Source of the DNA: Whitmania pigra
Taxonomy: Eukaryota > Annelida > Clitellata > Hirudinida > Haemopidae
Length of the DNA: 64,000 nt
Reading direction: 5' to 3'
NCBI GenBank assembly: GCA_021613335.1
Contig: JAJTWR010000266.1
Span: forward strand, 4,298,501-4,362,500
Position 1 is the first letter of the stretch; each line of letters opens with the position of its first letter. The notes beneath the pieces were generated by a model. The model was not told the DNA's origin and did no database searches. It worked only from the letters and a program-made list of their open reading frames with translations. The position numbers were made by a program, and so were the translations under genes. Positions 24,824 through 36,275 of this stretch are shown piece by piece.

Positions 24824-27800
24824 GACTGATGCAGCGGCGTAGCTGGCCGGGGGGGTCTTGGGGTCCGGATCCCCCCTGCTGGGATCTGGACCACTTTTTC
24901 AAATGGTCCAAATCCGGTGAGTTTTTTTTTATTCGGGGAGGGGGGGAGTATAGTAACAATGAGTGAAAGGATGAGCCTTCTATTAAAACATTAGTATTAA
25001 TAATGTCAAGCACATTTTCATTCTGAAACATTTATATGACAAATTATTTTTCAATTAAATGAATCATTCAAATATTTGATATACTTTATAAGGATTTTTC
25101 AAAAACATTTCAAATTCTCTAAATATTTATTTGAGTTTACTTTTAGTTGCTCGTCCGCTGTTTTTGAAAATAAATCGCGTTTTGTTCTGAACTACGAAGC
25201 AGTTCACGAGGTAAAGTATAAAGCATATTTTAAATTCTATAATAATATAAAAATAATAGTAATAATAAATAGAACTATAAAAATGTCGTTATTTCGAGAT
25301 CCGGCTGTGGAACCTACAGAATCCGTTAAAGATATCAATTCAGTAATTGATTTAGGTGCTATACAACCTCGAGGAATAGCCTTTCCAACTACAAGTATAC
25401 TTGTTGGAAATAAACTGAAATCATTAAAATTTCAACAATCTTGGTATGATGGGAGAGAATGGTTGGAGTACAGCATTTCTAAAGATGAAGCTCATTGCTT
25501 TTTTTGTTGTCTTTTCAAACCAAAAAACTTAGCTAATAACAAATACGATCAGTTTGTTGTTACCAACAAAGATTGGAAAAAAATGACAGGTAAAGATGGC
25601 AAGACACGAATCCAGCAAAGCTCATCTTTCTGCTGCTGAAAATTATCGACATAGAATTGCTGCAACTAACAGAAACTCATCGGTAGCTGCTAAATTGTCA
25701 AAAGCATTTTATGATCAGCAACAAAAAGAAATAGAAGAAAAAGCCAAAAATCGAAAAGTTCTCATTATAATTTTAGATATTATCAAATTTTTATCTAAGC
25801 AAAATTTAGCGTTCAGAGGCCATGATGAAAATTTTACATCTGATAATCGTGGGAACTTTTTAGAACTAGTAGAATTTTTAGGGAATTATTCACCGATACT
25901 TCGAGACTGGTTAGATAATCATCCCAAAAATGTTTCTTGGCTTAGTCCAGACATTCAAAACGAATTAATTGAACTTACCACTGATGAAGTTTTAGAAGAA
26001 ATTTCAAAACAAGCTCAAGGGAGACTGATCAGTATTATGTGTGATGAAGTGAGCGATCGATCCAACAACGAACTTATGAGTATCGTCATTAGATATGTCA
26101 CTGATTCAGCCGAAAGAAAGCTTGATAGCCATAACCCAGGTGAAAAATACTTCTGCTAAAAGTTTAGTTGAAATAATATTGCAGCAGCTCAAACGTTTGA
26201 ATCTTTCAATTCATAATATAATTGGACAGTGTTATGATGAAGCATCAAATATGTCGGGTATTTACAACGGCGTACAAGCTCAATTGAAAGAACTATCAGA
26301 TAGAAAACCAGTGTTTATTCATTGTTGGGCTCATGTTTTGAATTTAGTTTTACAGGATGTCTGTAAATTAACAAAAAACTGCAATAAAGTATTTGATTTT
26401 CTGCAGAAAGTTTTTGTTATTGTAGAGGGTTCGCCAAAGCGTCATGATGAATACATGAATGCCATCAGAGGTTTACATTTGGAAAATGGTTTACTTGCAT
26501 TGCAGTCATTATCTGGAACAAGATGGTCAGCAAGATGTATAAATTTGCGAATTGTTCACAGATGTTTGCCAGCAATTATTAAATGTTTGGGACATCGCAG
26601 TGATTCAGATTCAGCTGGCTTACTCAAAGCAATTAAAGAACCGGTTTTCATTTTTGGGCTAGAATTTTTGGTTCAAGTGTTTATGTTGGTAAACGCAGCG
26701 TCGCAGGCTCTGCAAAATAAAGATATTGACCTTGCGGCAGCTGCAAGATCTATAGATGAATTAAAAGCTGGATTGAATAGCATGGATTGTGAAGAAGAAT
26801 TCGATCTACTTTTTGAAAAATCAAAAATTTATTATGGTAAACTGGGAATCAATGAGGAGTATACAAACAATAAAAGAGCACGTAAAGTTCCTGCAGCTCT
26901 TCAAAAATGTGTAATGGACCAGTTTCTGACAAAACCTGTTTCAGATAACATAATACATTCCTCTGACAGTAACCTCAGTCTCGTAGATCAATTTAAAGTT
27001 CAAATGCGTGTTGATTTTTTCAGACCAGTCTTAGACTGCATTAAATCCTCTCTTGAATCCAGATTCAATACAGACTGTGTTAAATTAATTCAATATATTC
27101 CATCTGTTTTGCCAAAATCGTGGAGCGAAGAAGGCATCCGAAATTTGGCTAACTTGGCTAGAATTGATGATGATTTATGTGTTATTGAATCTAAATTGGT
27201 GATGAAGTGTGAAAATTATCGTTTATTAGAATCTTTATCAGGCTTAGCTCAATCAATGGTGAGTCATGCACACGACAAAGTTTACAAATGTTACTACCAA
27301 TTAATAGTTTTTTTGATGGCTTTGCCAGTTACTTCCGCAACGTGCGAAAGATCACATAGCAAAGTAGATATAATCAAATCTGCCTTAAGATCGTCAATGA
27401 CATCAGAAAAATTAGAACAACTTGTCTTATTGTCATGTGAGAAAACTATAATGAACGCCATCAATTTATCAGTTGTTGTTGACAGTTTTGCGTCAACACC
27501 AAGAGGTCTTCCCATTTAAATACGCAATTTACCTAGATTTTCATTTATTAGTGTAATTTTTATATAATGTGATCGTAATTAAAAAAGAACATTTTTATCT
27601 GTATAATGACATAATGATATATATATAACCTTTTTTAAATAAAATTTGAACCTCATTTTGTGTTAATTTGAAAAAAGTTTTTACGGGAGTTTGTTTCTTA
27701 TTTTTCTTCATTATATATTAAAAAACACAGTTCTTCAAAAATAGCTGATATCATCATATGCTCCATCTACCATTATAAAATTTAACCACTTTCAGCATTG

Positions 27801-27968
27801 TAAACGCTAATATCCGTTACAATTTTAGCTATATTTAATATGCACTTGTATTATATGAGAATGGTCATATCCCCAAACAATCGGTTTAAGCTCACCCTTG
27901 CGTAGCAAATTTTATGAAAAATTGGACCCCCCCTGTCAAGAAAAGTCAGCTACGCCCCTGGACTGATG
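24824..27968 (+). mobile_element. hAT-superfamily DNA transposon with its target site duplication
   Basis: The element is 24832-27960 (3129 bp). Its ends are inverted: left CAGCGGCGTAGCTG, right (reverse complement) CAGGGGCGTAGCTG, followed on both sides by C/G-rich runs. It is flanked by a perfect 8-bp direct repeat GACTGATG at 24824-24831 and 27961-27968; 8 bp is the target duplication length of hAT elements. Inside is a hAT transposase with a TTF-type zinc finger, broken by two frameshifts. The perfect duplication and well-kept TIRs point to a fairly recent insertion. Confidence 0.96.
25283..27519 (+). pseudogene. hAT transposase (TTF zinc finger, DUF4371-like, hAT C-terminus), two frameshifts
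   Basis: Transposase of the surrounding element. Three consecutive frames carry it: about 25283-25600, 25600-26115 and 26110-27519. Part 1 begins MSLFRDPAVEP and holds the TTF-type zinc finger (SWYDGREWLEYS, CFFCCLFKP). Part 2 opens at HESSKAH and runs through the DUF4371-like region (MCDEVSDRSNNE). Part 3 runs to the hAT dimerisation region (LPVTSATCERSHSKVDIIKS) and stops at 27517-27519. Frames change near 25600 and 26115 with no convincing introns there, so these are read as small indels. About 745 codons in all, the expected size. The ATG at 25283 is chosen because the same frame upstream is AT-rich and unlike coding sequence. Probably not functional. Confidence 0.9.
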
Positions 27969-29731
27969 TTATTACCGCCGAATGCAAGAACATAATTTTC
28001 GGCCAAGCTGCGTGCACACGATGATAATTAGTAGAATTGTTAAAATTCATACATTCATCTATCTAACCAGCAGCCAAATCATCCAATAATAATTCACCCT
28101 CCTATTGCAAAGTTTACTTTTACTTATATTTTTACTATACTTTTAAAAATTCAACTTTCCGAATTTGATATCCTACAGAAAAATTAATCAATTGGTTAAA
28201 TTATTATTTTTTAAATCACAAACAATTCCCTACTAGATACAGCGGACAGATTAATTAAGGTTGGGTCATCAAATCACCTCCCAAATCAGCCCATTAGGAG
28301 TGAAGACGTTCATTTTCAGACGTTTTTTCCACATTCTCTGCTCTACCACATCGTCTATTTTCCATGCTGCAAAGTTTCATGTCAGGACCACCCAAAATTC
28401 CATGCCTTCCTTTCTTCCTCTGTGCGATCAAAGATTCTCTGTCTTTTGGATTCTTCGTCAAAATTAATGCGTCTGAATATGCGGCATCAAATAGATCATC
28501 AAGGCCAGAAATGAATGCATGCTCCTTCAGAAGTTGTTTTTGTTCTTCTGAAAGCTGACTTCTGGAGATCTTTCCACTTTTGGTGATGTTTCTTTATTTT
28601 TTCAATGATGTGATGCAGTCGTCCAGTAGGAATTTTTGCCTTGGTCCAAAAAATCAGCAGTTCTTTGGCAGCAATTGTAGCACTTTCATGGATGGTTTTT
28701 TCTGAAGTACATGAAGATAGAAAAGGCGACTCAGGACATGTCGAGCTGACATTAGCTAGCCTTTCAGACATACCTCCGCATATGACAAATGAGCCAAATG
28801 CCACGTGCTCATCTAATTCAAACACAAAGGCAATGGAAATAACTGGTATTTTGATCAGAATACGTTTTCGGGGCAGCCTTTTTCATATCACGGAAAATCC
28901 CCAACATAGTTTCTTTACAATGCATCACATCACAGCCGATTTATAGAATTAGCAACTAAATAAAAAGTTCAGAAAATTAAATAACTTAGCATAGTTGCAT
29001 ATAAAACTCAAATTATGCTTAAAAGAAAATTGCGTTGGAAGAAATACTGCAATCCTAGCTCATCCTTTCAAAATTATTAACAAGAACTCCGACGAATAGA
29101 TAATTATATTAGGAGTGTAAAATTACATTCCACAATGCAAAATACAGATTTTCATAAATTAATTTGTCAGTTAAGCACAAATTGTTTTTGAAACAAATAC
29201 AATTGTGAAGAACAAGACACATGATTTTCATGACAGATTTTCCCGATGCTTGGAAACACGATGGTGGGAGCATGAAAAGGTTGTATTTTAGTTTTTACCA
29301 CATCATCGATATCCAATACACAAACAAAGAGTGCTAATTTTGTCCCCCCAAGTTGTCTGAAATCGTCCAAAAAGATTATGTATAAAATAATAATTAGTTT
29401 AACCTTTTTTTTGTTTGTGAAGATGTAGACATAAAATTATAATAAATGAATAAGTTATATTTACTAACTTATTATTAATATGACTAGTGACTCTAACCTG
29501 ATACGAATATAATACACGGTGTTCGATGATGCGTTGTGTTTACATTTGTCCGGTGACTGATTGGTAACTTCTCCTTTATCGGAGATTGGTTGACTAACGG
29601 CTTAAAAACCTCAATTGGTAAGTTCATAGAGACTAGGTTATACAGAAAGAGAGATGTCTCGCACCTCATTATTCCGTTAAATCTTTTCAGATTACTTAAT
29701 CTTAACTTAGAATCGCGGATGTCATTACAGA
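27969..29731. other. Region between the hAT element and FBXO4; element debris
   Basis: Holds the broken element-related gene at 28294-28825 and nearby frames on the same strand (up to about 29370) that may be more of it. No host gene recognised. The last few hundred bases should include the FBXO4 promoter. Confidence 0.5.
28294..28825 (-). pseudogene. Fragment of a transposon-associated gene family, one frameshift
   Basis: Two minus-strand frames carry one recognisable protein. Upstream part (28570-28825): SERLANVSSTCPESP, then ATIAAKELLIFWTKAKIPT and a basic helix ending HHQKWKDL. Downstream part (28294-28565): SRSQLSEEQKQLLKEHAF, LDDLFDAAYSDALILT, then IAQRKKGRHGILGGPD and a stop. The pattern LFDxAxxDAL followed by AQRxKGRxGxxGG belongs to a family of uncharacterised proteins that recurs in many copies in insect and cnidarian genomes; I recall the family but not a formal name. 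The frame changes near 28565 without a good intron, so I read it as decayed. Confidence 0.6.
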
Positions 29732-31189
29732 ATGAGTCTAATTGCGGAAGAGTTAGACGATAAATGTACCTTCTACAATTTACCGGTTTAAATATTGTAA
29801 TTCACAATATATTTAAAATTGCATGTGTCAAGAACATATCTGTATCCTACAGGAGCCTGTGCAACTGTGTATATTTAAACTATTGGATTGCATAACTTTA
29901 CTAAAAGCTGCGCAAGTTTGTCAAGCTTGGAACAGGCTTTGCACAGACAACTTATTGTGGAAGCATAAACTTGAAAATGACATGATGAAATGGAATGTCA
30001 TTGGTCACACTTTCAATCCAAATTCACTAAGGCTAATTTCTGAACCGGATTACAAACAAATGTGAGTAAATAATCTGCGAACTTTTTTATTAATACATGA
30101 TTTATAACTAGACTAACCACTGCCATATCTATAAATTAATAAATTTGTACCAAACACAAATAATAAATGCTGATAGTATCGAAATACATCTTCAATAATG
30201 ACCCAGTTCACCATAAATGTCTCTCTGTTGAAATTACTGTTGACAATAGCGTTATTAAAATTTGAATTGCAGTTACATGGCTTGCTCACCCCTTATGAGG
30301 AAGAATAAAATCACCCTCTTGGGAAAAATTACAAAAGCATTTCAATATGTGGTCAACCGCAAAGTCCCTAAGCTCGCTATGTTTGGCCCAGGATTAGAAT
30401 CCGGTGGCACTCGACTCGTAATCAACCTTCTCCAGGATTACACCAATACCTTTAAATTCATTTCATTGTTTCCTGGAAGATTTGAAGGTATGGCACTTGC
30501 ATTCCCATGGAAAATTACCTTAATTTAAAAAAAAAACATTTTAATTCAGGTATTGGCAGTGGTATAACACTGAACTTGAGCAGCCACTCATTAGAATTCA
30601 ACCTCATAACTCTCTACACTGCCACCCAAAATGAAAGAGAGCATAGGTCAGCTGAAAAGAGAGCATTGCAGAACAGACTGTTTGTCCAAGAGAATTCAGG
30701 CCAGAATCAGTCTAAACTGCAAAGGGCAATCAAGGACCTCTGCAGGACACTAGATGGTCTCATATACGTCGTGCATGCTTCATGCTCTCAGGATGAATGT
30801 TGAGTCCATTTCTCCTTTTCTTTTTCATTTTCATGTCTGCTGTTATTTCGTTCAAATGTTGTTTGCCGATCCCAGTGGTTCTAGGTCTTCCCGAACTGCT
30901 CGCACTCTCCAACGAGATGCTCATCCCTTCCCATGTGCCATTGCTGGTGCTCTCGTGTGCAACGGCTCAGGACACCTCGTCCAGATCCAGTGTCGAACTG
31001 GCCAAGGAGCTTCAACTTTTAAAACTCAATAGACCCTGGCAGGTTAACATCAGACTGCAGAATGATATTCGACATAAACAACTATCATGTCATATTCACA
31101 TTCCACAGGTTCACAACTGCAGAGTTGATGGAATGTTGGGTATAGAGGATGCATTCAAATGGATAATTGAAACCAGCAGGAGTTACTGA
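29732..31189 (+). CDS. FBXO4: F-box only protein 4-like, complete, 6 exons
   Basis: Substrate receptor of an SCF ubiquitin ligase; vertebrate FBXO4 targets TRF1 and has been linked to cyclin D1. Exons: 29732-29785, 29853-30061, 30273-30487, 30550-30798, 30876-31042, 31109-31189; phases join into 324 residues (human 387). Seen: F-box near residues 17-60 (LPEPVQLCIFKLLD, AAQVCQAWNRL, NLLWKHKL), and the C-terminal small-GTPase-like fold typical of FBXO4: KLAMFGPGLESGGTRLV, GIGSGITLNL, DGLIYVVHASC, VPLLVLSCATAQD, ELQLLKLNRPW, GIEDAFKWIIETS. The first exon is inferred: it gives a natural FYNLP-EPVQLC join through a 67-base intron; the alternative is an ATG at 29823 reading straight into the F-box. 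The exon 4 donor (30799) and exon 5 acceptor are also inferred from phase. AATAAA lies at 31412. Confidence 0.9.
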
Positions 31190-31527
31190 TACTTACTTTG
31201 TAGATAACAGATCACCAATGCTTTTGTTTTTGAACTTGTTTAATTGAATCCATTAACGTAAAAATTGATTATGGTGTTGCCATTTTGAAAAAGACAATTT
31301 ATAATTTTCTGTTATCATGCTTAAGAATATTGGAATATAAACTCACAAATTTAGATTTTTTAGACCACTTCGTAAAGCATAGGGTTGGAAGCATTTGATG
31401 TTGTTAGAATGAATAAAGAGCAAATAGTTAGCATTTCCCAAACAACTAAAATGACAAAGGTGAAATTCCCAATTGAAGCATTAATTAGATTGAATGTAAG
31501 AAGTTAAAAATGAACTTAAAAAAGGAA
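31190..31527. other. Convergent 3' region between FBXO4 and the DUF1757-like gene
   Basis: 338 bases between two facing stop codons. A plus-strand AATAAA at 31412-31417 serves FBXO4. On the minus strand an AATAAA overlaps the stop of the neighbouring gene (31531-31536). Confidence 0.6.
31412..31417 (+). promoter_or_regulatory. Likely poly(A) signal of FBXO4
   Basis: AATAAA, 223 bases past the FBXO4 stop and 111 bases before the facing stop codon. Confidence 0.6.
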
Positions 31528-32214
31528 TCATTTATTATTGTACAACCCTGCTGAAACGACTCCTGCAGACATCCCAAACAGTCCTCCAAAAATTGGGCAC
31601 ATCTTAAATATAAGGGGGAAGCCGACCCCACCCATTAACAGCCCAGCGAAAAAGGCCTTGTCCACTCTGACCTGGTTTTTATTATTTCTAAGCCTGTAGC
31701 AGCGATCGTAGAAGGCATTCTGATCTGCATTCACAGACTTCATTCTTCCATAAGTCATTGCTGGACCAAGGAAGAGGCCTATGATAACTCCATACTTCCC
31801 AAACCTAAAAATATGTCTTCAATTACTGACGAAATGAAATGTTTTGTTTCATGAATTGCATTCATTATATTTTTAATCAGGACTAGCAATGTGCATATCA
31901 AAAATAAGCTCCATCGTGAAAGAAATTGCATCACAAGCTAGTTGTCTTGCAGTAGTCATTGGTCAGATATTATGCATTAATACTTTTACGGGAATTCATT
32001 TGCATAATGATTTAGAACGTTACCTAGTAGACGACTTTACCAGACCACTAAAATTTCTCGAGTCTCTTTTGGCGATTCCAACCAGAGGTCCGAACACCAA
32101 AGTGCCCAGCGTGCCTAAAGCCTGAACGCATTTCAATGTCACATGAAGATTCAGCTCTAAAACTGGATAAGGTATAACTTTTAATTCGTCTTCCTTAACG
32201 GAAAACCCTGCCAT
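31528..32214 (-). CDS. Small conserved membrane protein (DUF1757-like), 2 exons
   Basis: Exons 32024-32214 and 31528-31804, joined in phase (AG/G = Arg), give 155 residues. Seen: an N-terminal hydrophilic stretch (MAGFSVKEDELKVIPYP); two Gly-rich hydrophobic segments around LGTLGTLVFGPLVGI and FGKYGVIIGLFLGPAM; a central polar motif FYDRCYRLRNNKNQVRVDK; then two more hydrophobic Gly-rich stretches ending GLYNNK. The motif YDRxYRLxxNxxQVRxD matches my memory of the eukaryotic DUF1757 family, whose function is unknown. The layout recalls Tim17-like small membrane proteins, but I see no proof. The start is the ATG before AGFSVKEDE; one more upstream ATG in frame exists (32284-32286) with a less natural sequence after it. 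The stop codon overlaps a poly(A) signal. Confidence 0.8.
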
Positions 32215-33814
32215 ATTCCTCAGCCAAACCAAACTCATCACAAATAGATAAAGGCAATTGCGACCTCGGCTCCAACTGTTTATCAAAGCTTGACTAAATT
32301 TATCTGGCGCTCCATTGCTTTCAGAGATACATATATAAATTCTTATTTACTAAATATATCCACATTTCAAAAATATTTGAGGCGAGAGTTGAAACACTTT
32401 CCGTGCATTAAATCTGTTTTTTTTACTATTATATCTCGAGCTTCTTAACCACTGAAAATAACTACCTTGCTGTGAATCCAATGCGCTAAACAACCCCGAC
32501 GGTCGTAATTTGCGCCTTATTTAAATAAACTGCCTTTCATTCTCCTCATCCACACTAGTACTTTACTGATGTCTTCAGCACAAATTGGCGGGATTCACCT
32601 CACCACGGCAGAATTGCCCTCGAACATCTAGGCAATCATAAGCCAATTTCCCCCCATTGAATGTTTGGCACCATCACCAAGAGTCTAAACAAAGGAATTG
32701 TGTGGCAACCCCAACCAAGTAAAATCATAAAAGCAATTCCACTGGCATACCCCAGACATTTTTTTAAACAAGAAAATCAAAGTATTCCTCAATAACTACT
32801 CGAAAGCTATTGCAAGTAAACCTGCTCCAAAAGTGCATCCTTACAATAAAACATTATAATGCAAATGCAAAAAGTAGATTGTCTTGCCAACAAAATGACA
32901 GAATTGAATTCGGATTGAAGAAACCAAGATCAAATATCAATGACAACTACTGAGTCTCCAACTAATTCTCTAGAATCATCACACTAAATGCACTCTAGTA
33001 ACTGAATAAGCAATAGTAACTGTAAAAAACTTGAACTGGCATGATTATCTGAAATCACTAAATCGCTCAACAAAATTAATGTTGCGACAAGATGCCATAC
33101 AACTTGTTCCTTGTAAGACAGGTGATTTTGGAAAATGCCCAAAATAGAAAAGTAGATTCTTGAAAAAAAAACCCAAAAAAACCCATCATATCAATAAACA
33201 ACAATTTGTTACCTCCCACAGATTTATAGCATTGCAAACAGAGGAATGGATGTTTCAACCAAACAAATCTCAAATACAAACATTTTCATGAAAATATAGC
33301 ATATGTCTAGAACAACACATAGGAACATGAATAGAGGAAGATACAGTTTACCTCACTAGGTGCACCTCCATCAGGCAGAATCAGAATGCATGACTCCATC
33401 ATCATAAGAGCGATTAAGTCGTTCGAAAATACCAAATGAATCTCAGATTCATGATGCAGGCAACTACCACAACGAGGTATGAAAAGGTGGACAACAATCA
33501 CAACATTGACGATGAGGTCATAATGGGGTGTAATTACTCGTAATGTTAGAAAATGTTACAACTTTTAAAAATAATTTGAGAACCAACTAAACCTAAACAA
33601 CCTAAAATAAAATCCTATTTGAAGGTTCATCTCAACCAGGAGGAATATTAAACGATCTACACGTCTCAAACTGAGGCTCACTGAATACTATGCAAGTCAT
33701 TACTCGATCAATATTAGGTAACACAACTGATGGATGTCCAATGAACAACAAACATTAGGTCTGACAAATAAGATCAGAATTGGTTCTCATCAGACCTCAA
33801 GCAATCCTTTGCAC
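32215..33814. other. Region upstream of the DUF1757-like gene and downstream of the desaturase
   Basis: 1.6 kb without a recognised gene. The right side should be desaturase 3' untranslated sequence, the left the promoter of the small membrane protein gene. Short open frames on both strands lack domains and show no codon bias. Confidence 0.5.
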
Positions 33815-36239
33815 TCAGGCGCGGTAGGACTGGTAGTGGGCATACCAAATCTCCCCCGAATGCTTGAGAGACCTGCATTTGATGAAATAGAAATTATGTC
33901 TTGACAAAATAGTTATAACCACGGCACATAATAATCATATTATTTTGTGAGAACTACTTTGGTAACTTTTAAAGCTTAGGCATTCCTAACATAGCAGTGC
34001 AGCAGCAGCCAAGACATCCAGAAACTCAGATATTCAATTCTTTTGAACAAATATTTGCTCAATAAACTTATTGCAAACTCCCAGGGTTATAACCAGGATC
34101 TACCAATCATTTTAATTTAAAGTACAACAATCTCAATGTTTTAAAAAACATGATGAGTTCCATTAAGTCGCATCAAGACCAATCAGAAAATAGTATTACA
34201 TAAATAAATGTATTTAAGACCCTTAAATTGCATCCATCCACCCATGCACGCTCTCTCCTAAATGAATCTATTAATATTCATTAAAATTATGAAAAGGTAT
34301 GGTAAGGAAAAGTGAAGCAATCTTTGAAACTCTTTCCATTGTCCAACTTCAATAAATCGGTTATATGCAGACAAAATAAATAAATATCAAGTACTTTTGA
34401 GTAAAACAATTCTTCTGCTTATTGACACTAATGGATGATTTCCTTGAATAAGAAGTACAATAATAATAATAAGTACCATAACATCCTCTAAAATGGCAAC
34501 ATACTTGTTTCAAACCACTAACAAAAAAAGATCAAAATATTATCTCCCACGCATGATTTCATACATTTAAATTTTAATGAATCCTGAAAAATTGCCCAAC
34601 TTACTTGACAATATCTGCAAAAGCCTCTGACAAGGTCTTGCACTTGTAAGGAATGTCGTGCTTCTTGCAGAGGGACTTAACATAGGGAGCAATCTTATAC
34701 AAGTTGTGACGTGGCATTGTGGGAAAGCAGCTGTGACATCAACGAAGTCATTAAAGTAACCAAACATTAGCAGGACGATTAATCATCAGTAGATGTGTTT
34801 TTTTTTGCCCCACCACCCACTGTGCATATTGATAACCAAAAACGCTTGAAATGCCTCAGCTCGAACAAATTTGCAAAAAAATAAAAAACAAAAATAAAAA
34901 CTTTGAATCTACTTGAAATTATAATTACAGTGTCATATAAAATATTGGTTAAGACTCACTGATGCTCAATCTGGAAGTTGAGGTGTCCAGTGAACCAGTC
35001 ATTGAAGAAAGATTTCTCCACATCACAAGTTGCATACAACTACCAACAAAAACATCATCTGAATCTTAAGGCTTTTCAAAATGAATTCAAAGATCAACAA
35101 CTTCAATTTCTGTGAAGTTTTTATACCTCTCTGATGAAGAAACATGTCAATATGAAAGGCAATTTTAGATGAAAGACTTAACATCTTTTAAGCTGTATCA
35201 AGTTTTAATTCAAGGGTTTCTCAAAAAATAAAGCTTTAAAAAAATGAGCAAGAGAGGTTTATTAAAGCATGTCCATATGAAAGACAACATCTTTTAAGTC
35301 AAAATCAAAGACTTCTCAAACTGAATGTGCGAGGGAGATCAAAAACTTTTGATTATGGAACAACAATGCCTTCTTAAAGTAACACGACAATATTGTAAAT
35401 CTTTTCAAAGACCGGTTCGAGGTTTGGCAAGCTTTAGGAGGGACAAAAATATTGAAGCAAAAATGCATTTCTACAGACAAGTAAAGCAGCAACTTAAACC
35501 ATTGCCAAGCAAACATTGCTTTTTTTTAATGTTGTGAGACCAAATTTATTAAATGCAAAAGAACATTACACATATCATAAATGATTAGAATGTTACACAA
35601 CTAGAATGTCATACTCTCACCTGAAGTGCCAACCATGGCCTCTCTTTGTCATCCTCAATATCCATGGGAATGTGGTTAGACTGACTCACCCAAACAAACC
35701 AATGACTTTCCAAACACCTTGAATTACAAAAAACAGAATAAGTACTTTCATTTACAATTTGATAATTGCTTTCTTTCAATCGTCAACAAAGGTGAGAATA
35801 TTCCACACGATATTATATTTGCAGGTCATCTTATTGTCAGCATTCCTAAGAAGTGTTCTTACACATCTTCTTGGATAATAAACTTGAATTTGTTTGGCAA
35901 AATAATGACTAGGATGGATTTTTAAAGCTACCACCATCAATGCTTTTATGGAAAACAAAACCATACTCCCTTAGGAATATAGGCATGAATTAACAATTTA
36001 TATTAAGCAACATGATGCATAACTAAATAAATGCACTTATAAACATTTTTTTTGCTTTGAGCAAACAAGGGCAAATCAATTAAAGATAATTTTGTAACAA
36101 TTACCTGACCATGAAGTAATATCCTATAGTACCCCAAAATCCATAAAAAGGGGCATACAATGCCAAGATCTTGATGTAGAACAAGGTCATAAAAAACACA
36201 TCCTGAAATTAACGTGAAAAATCTCATAACAACAACAGC

Positions 36240-36275
<36 letters not shown>

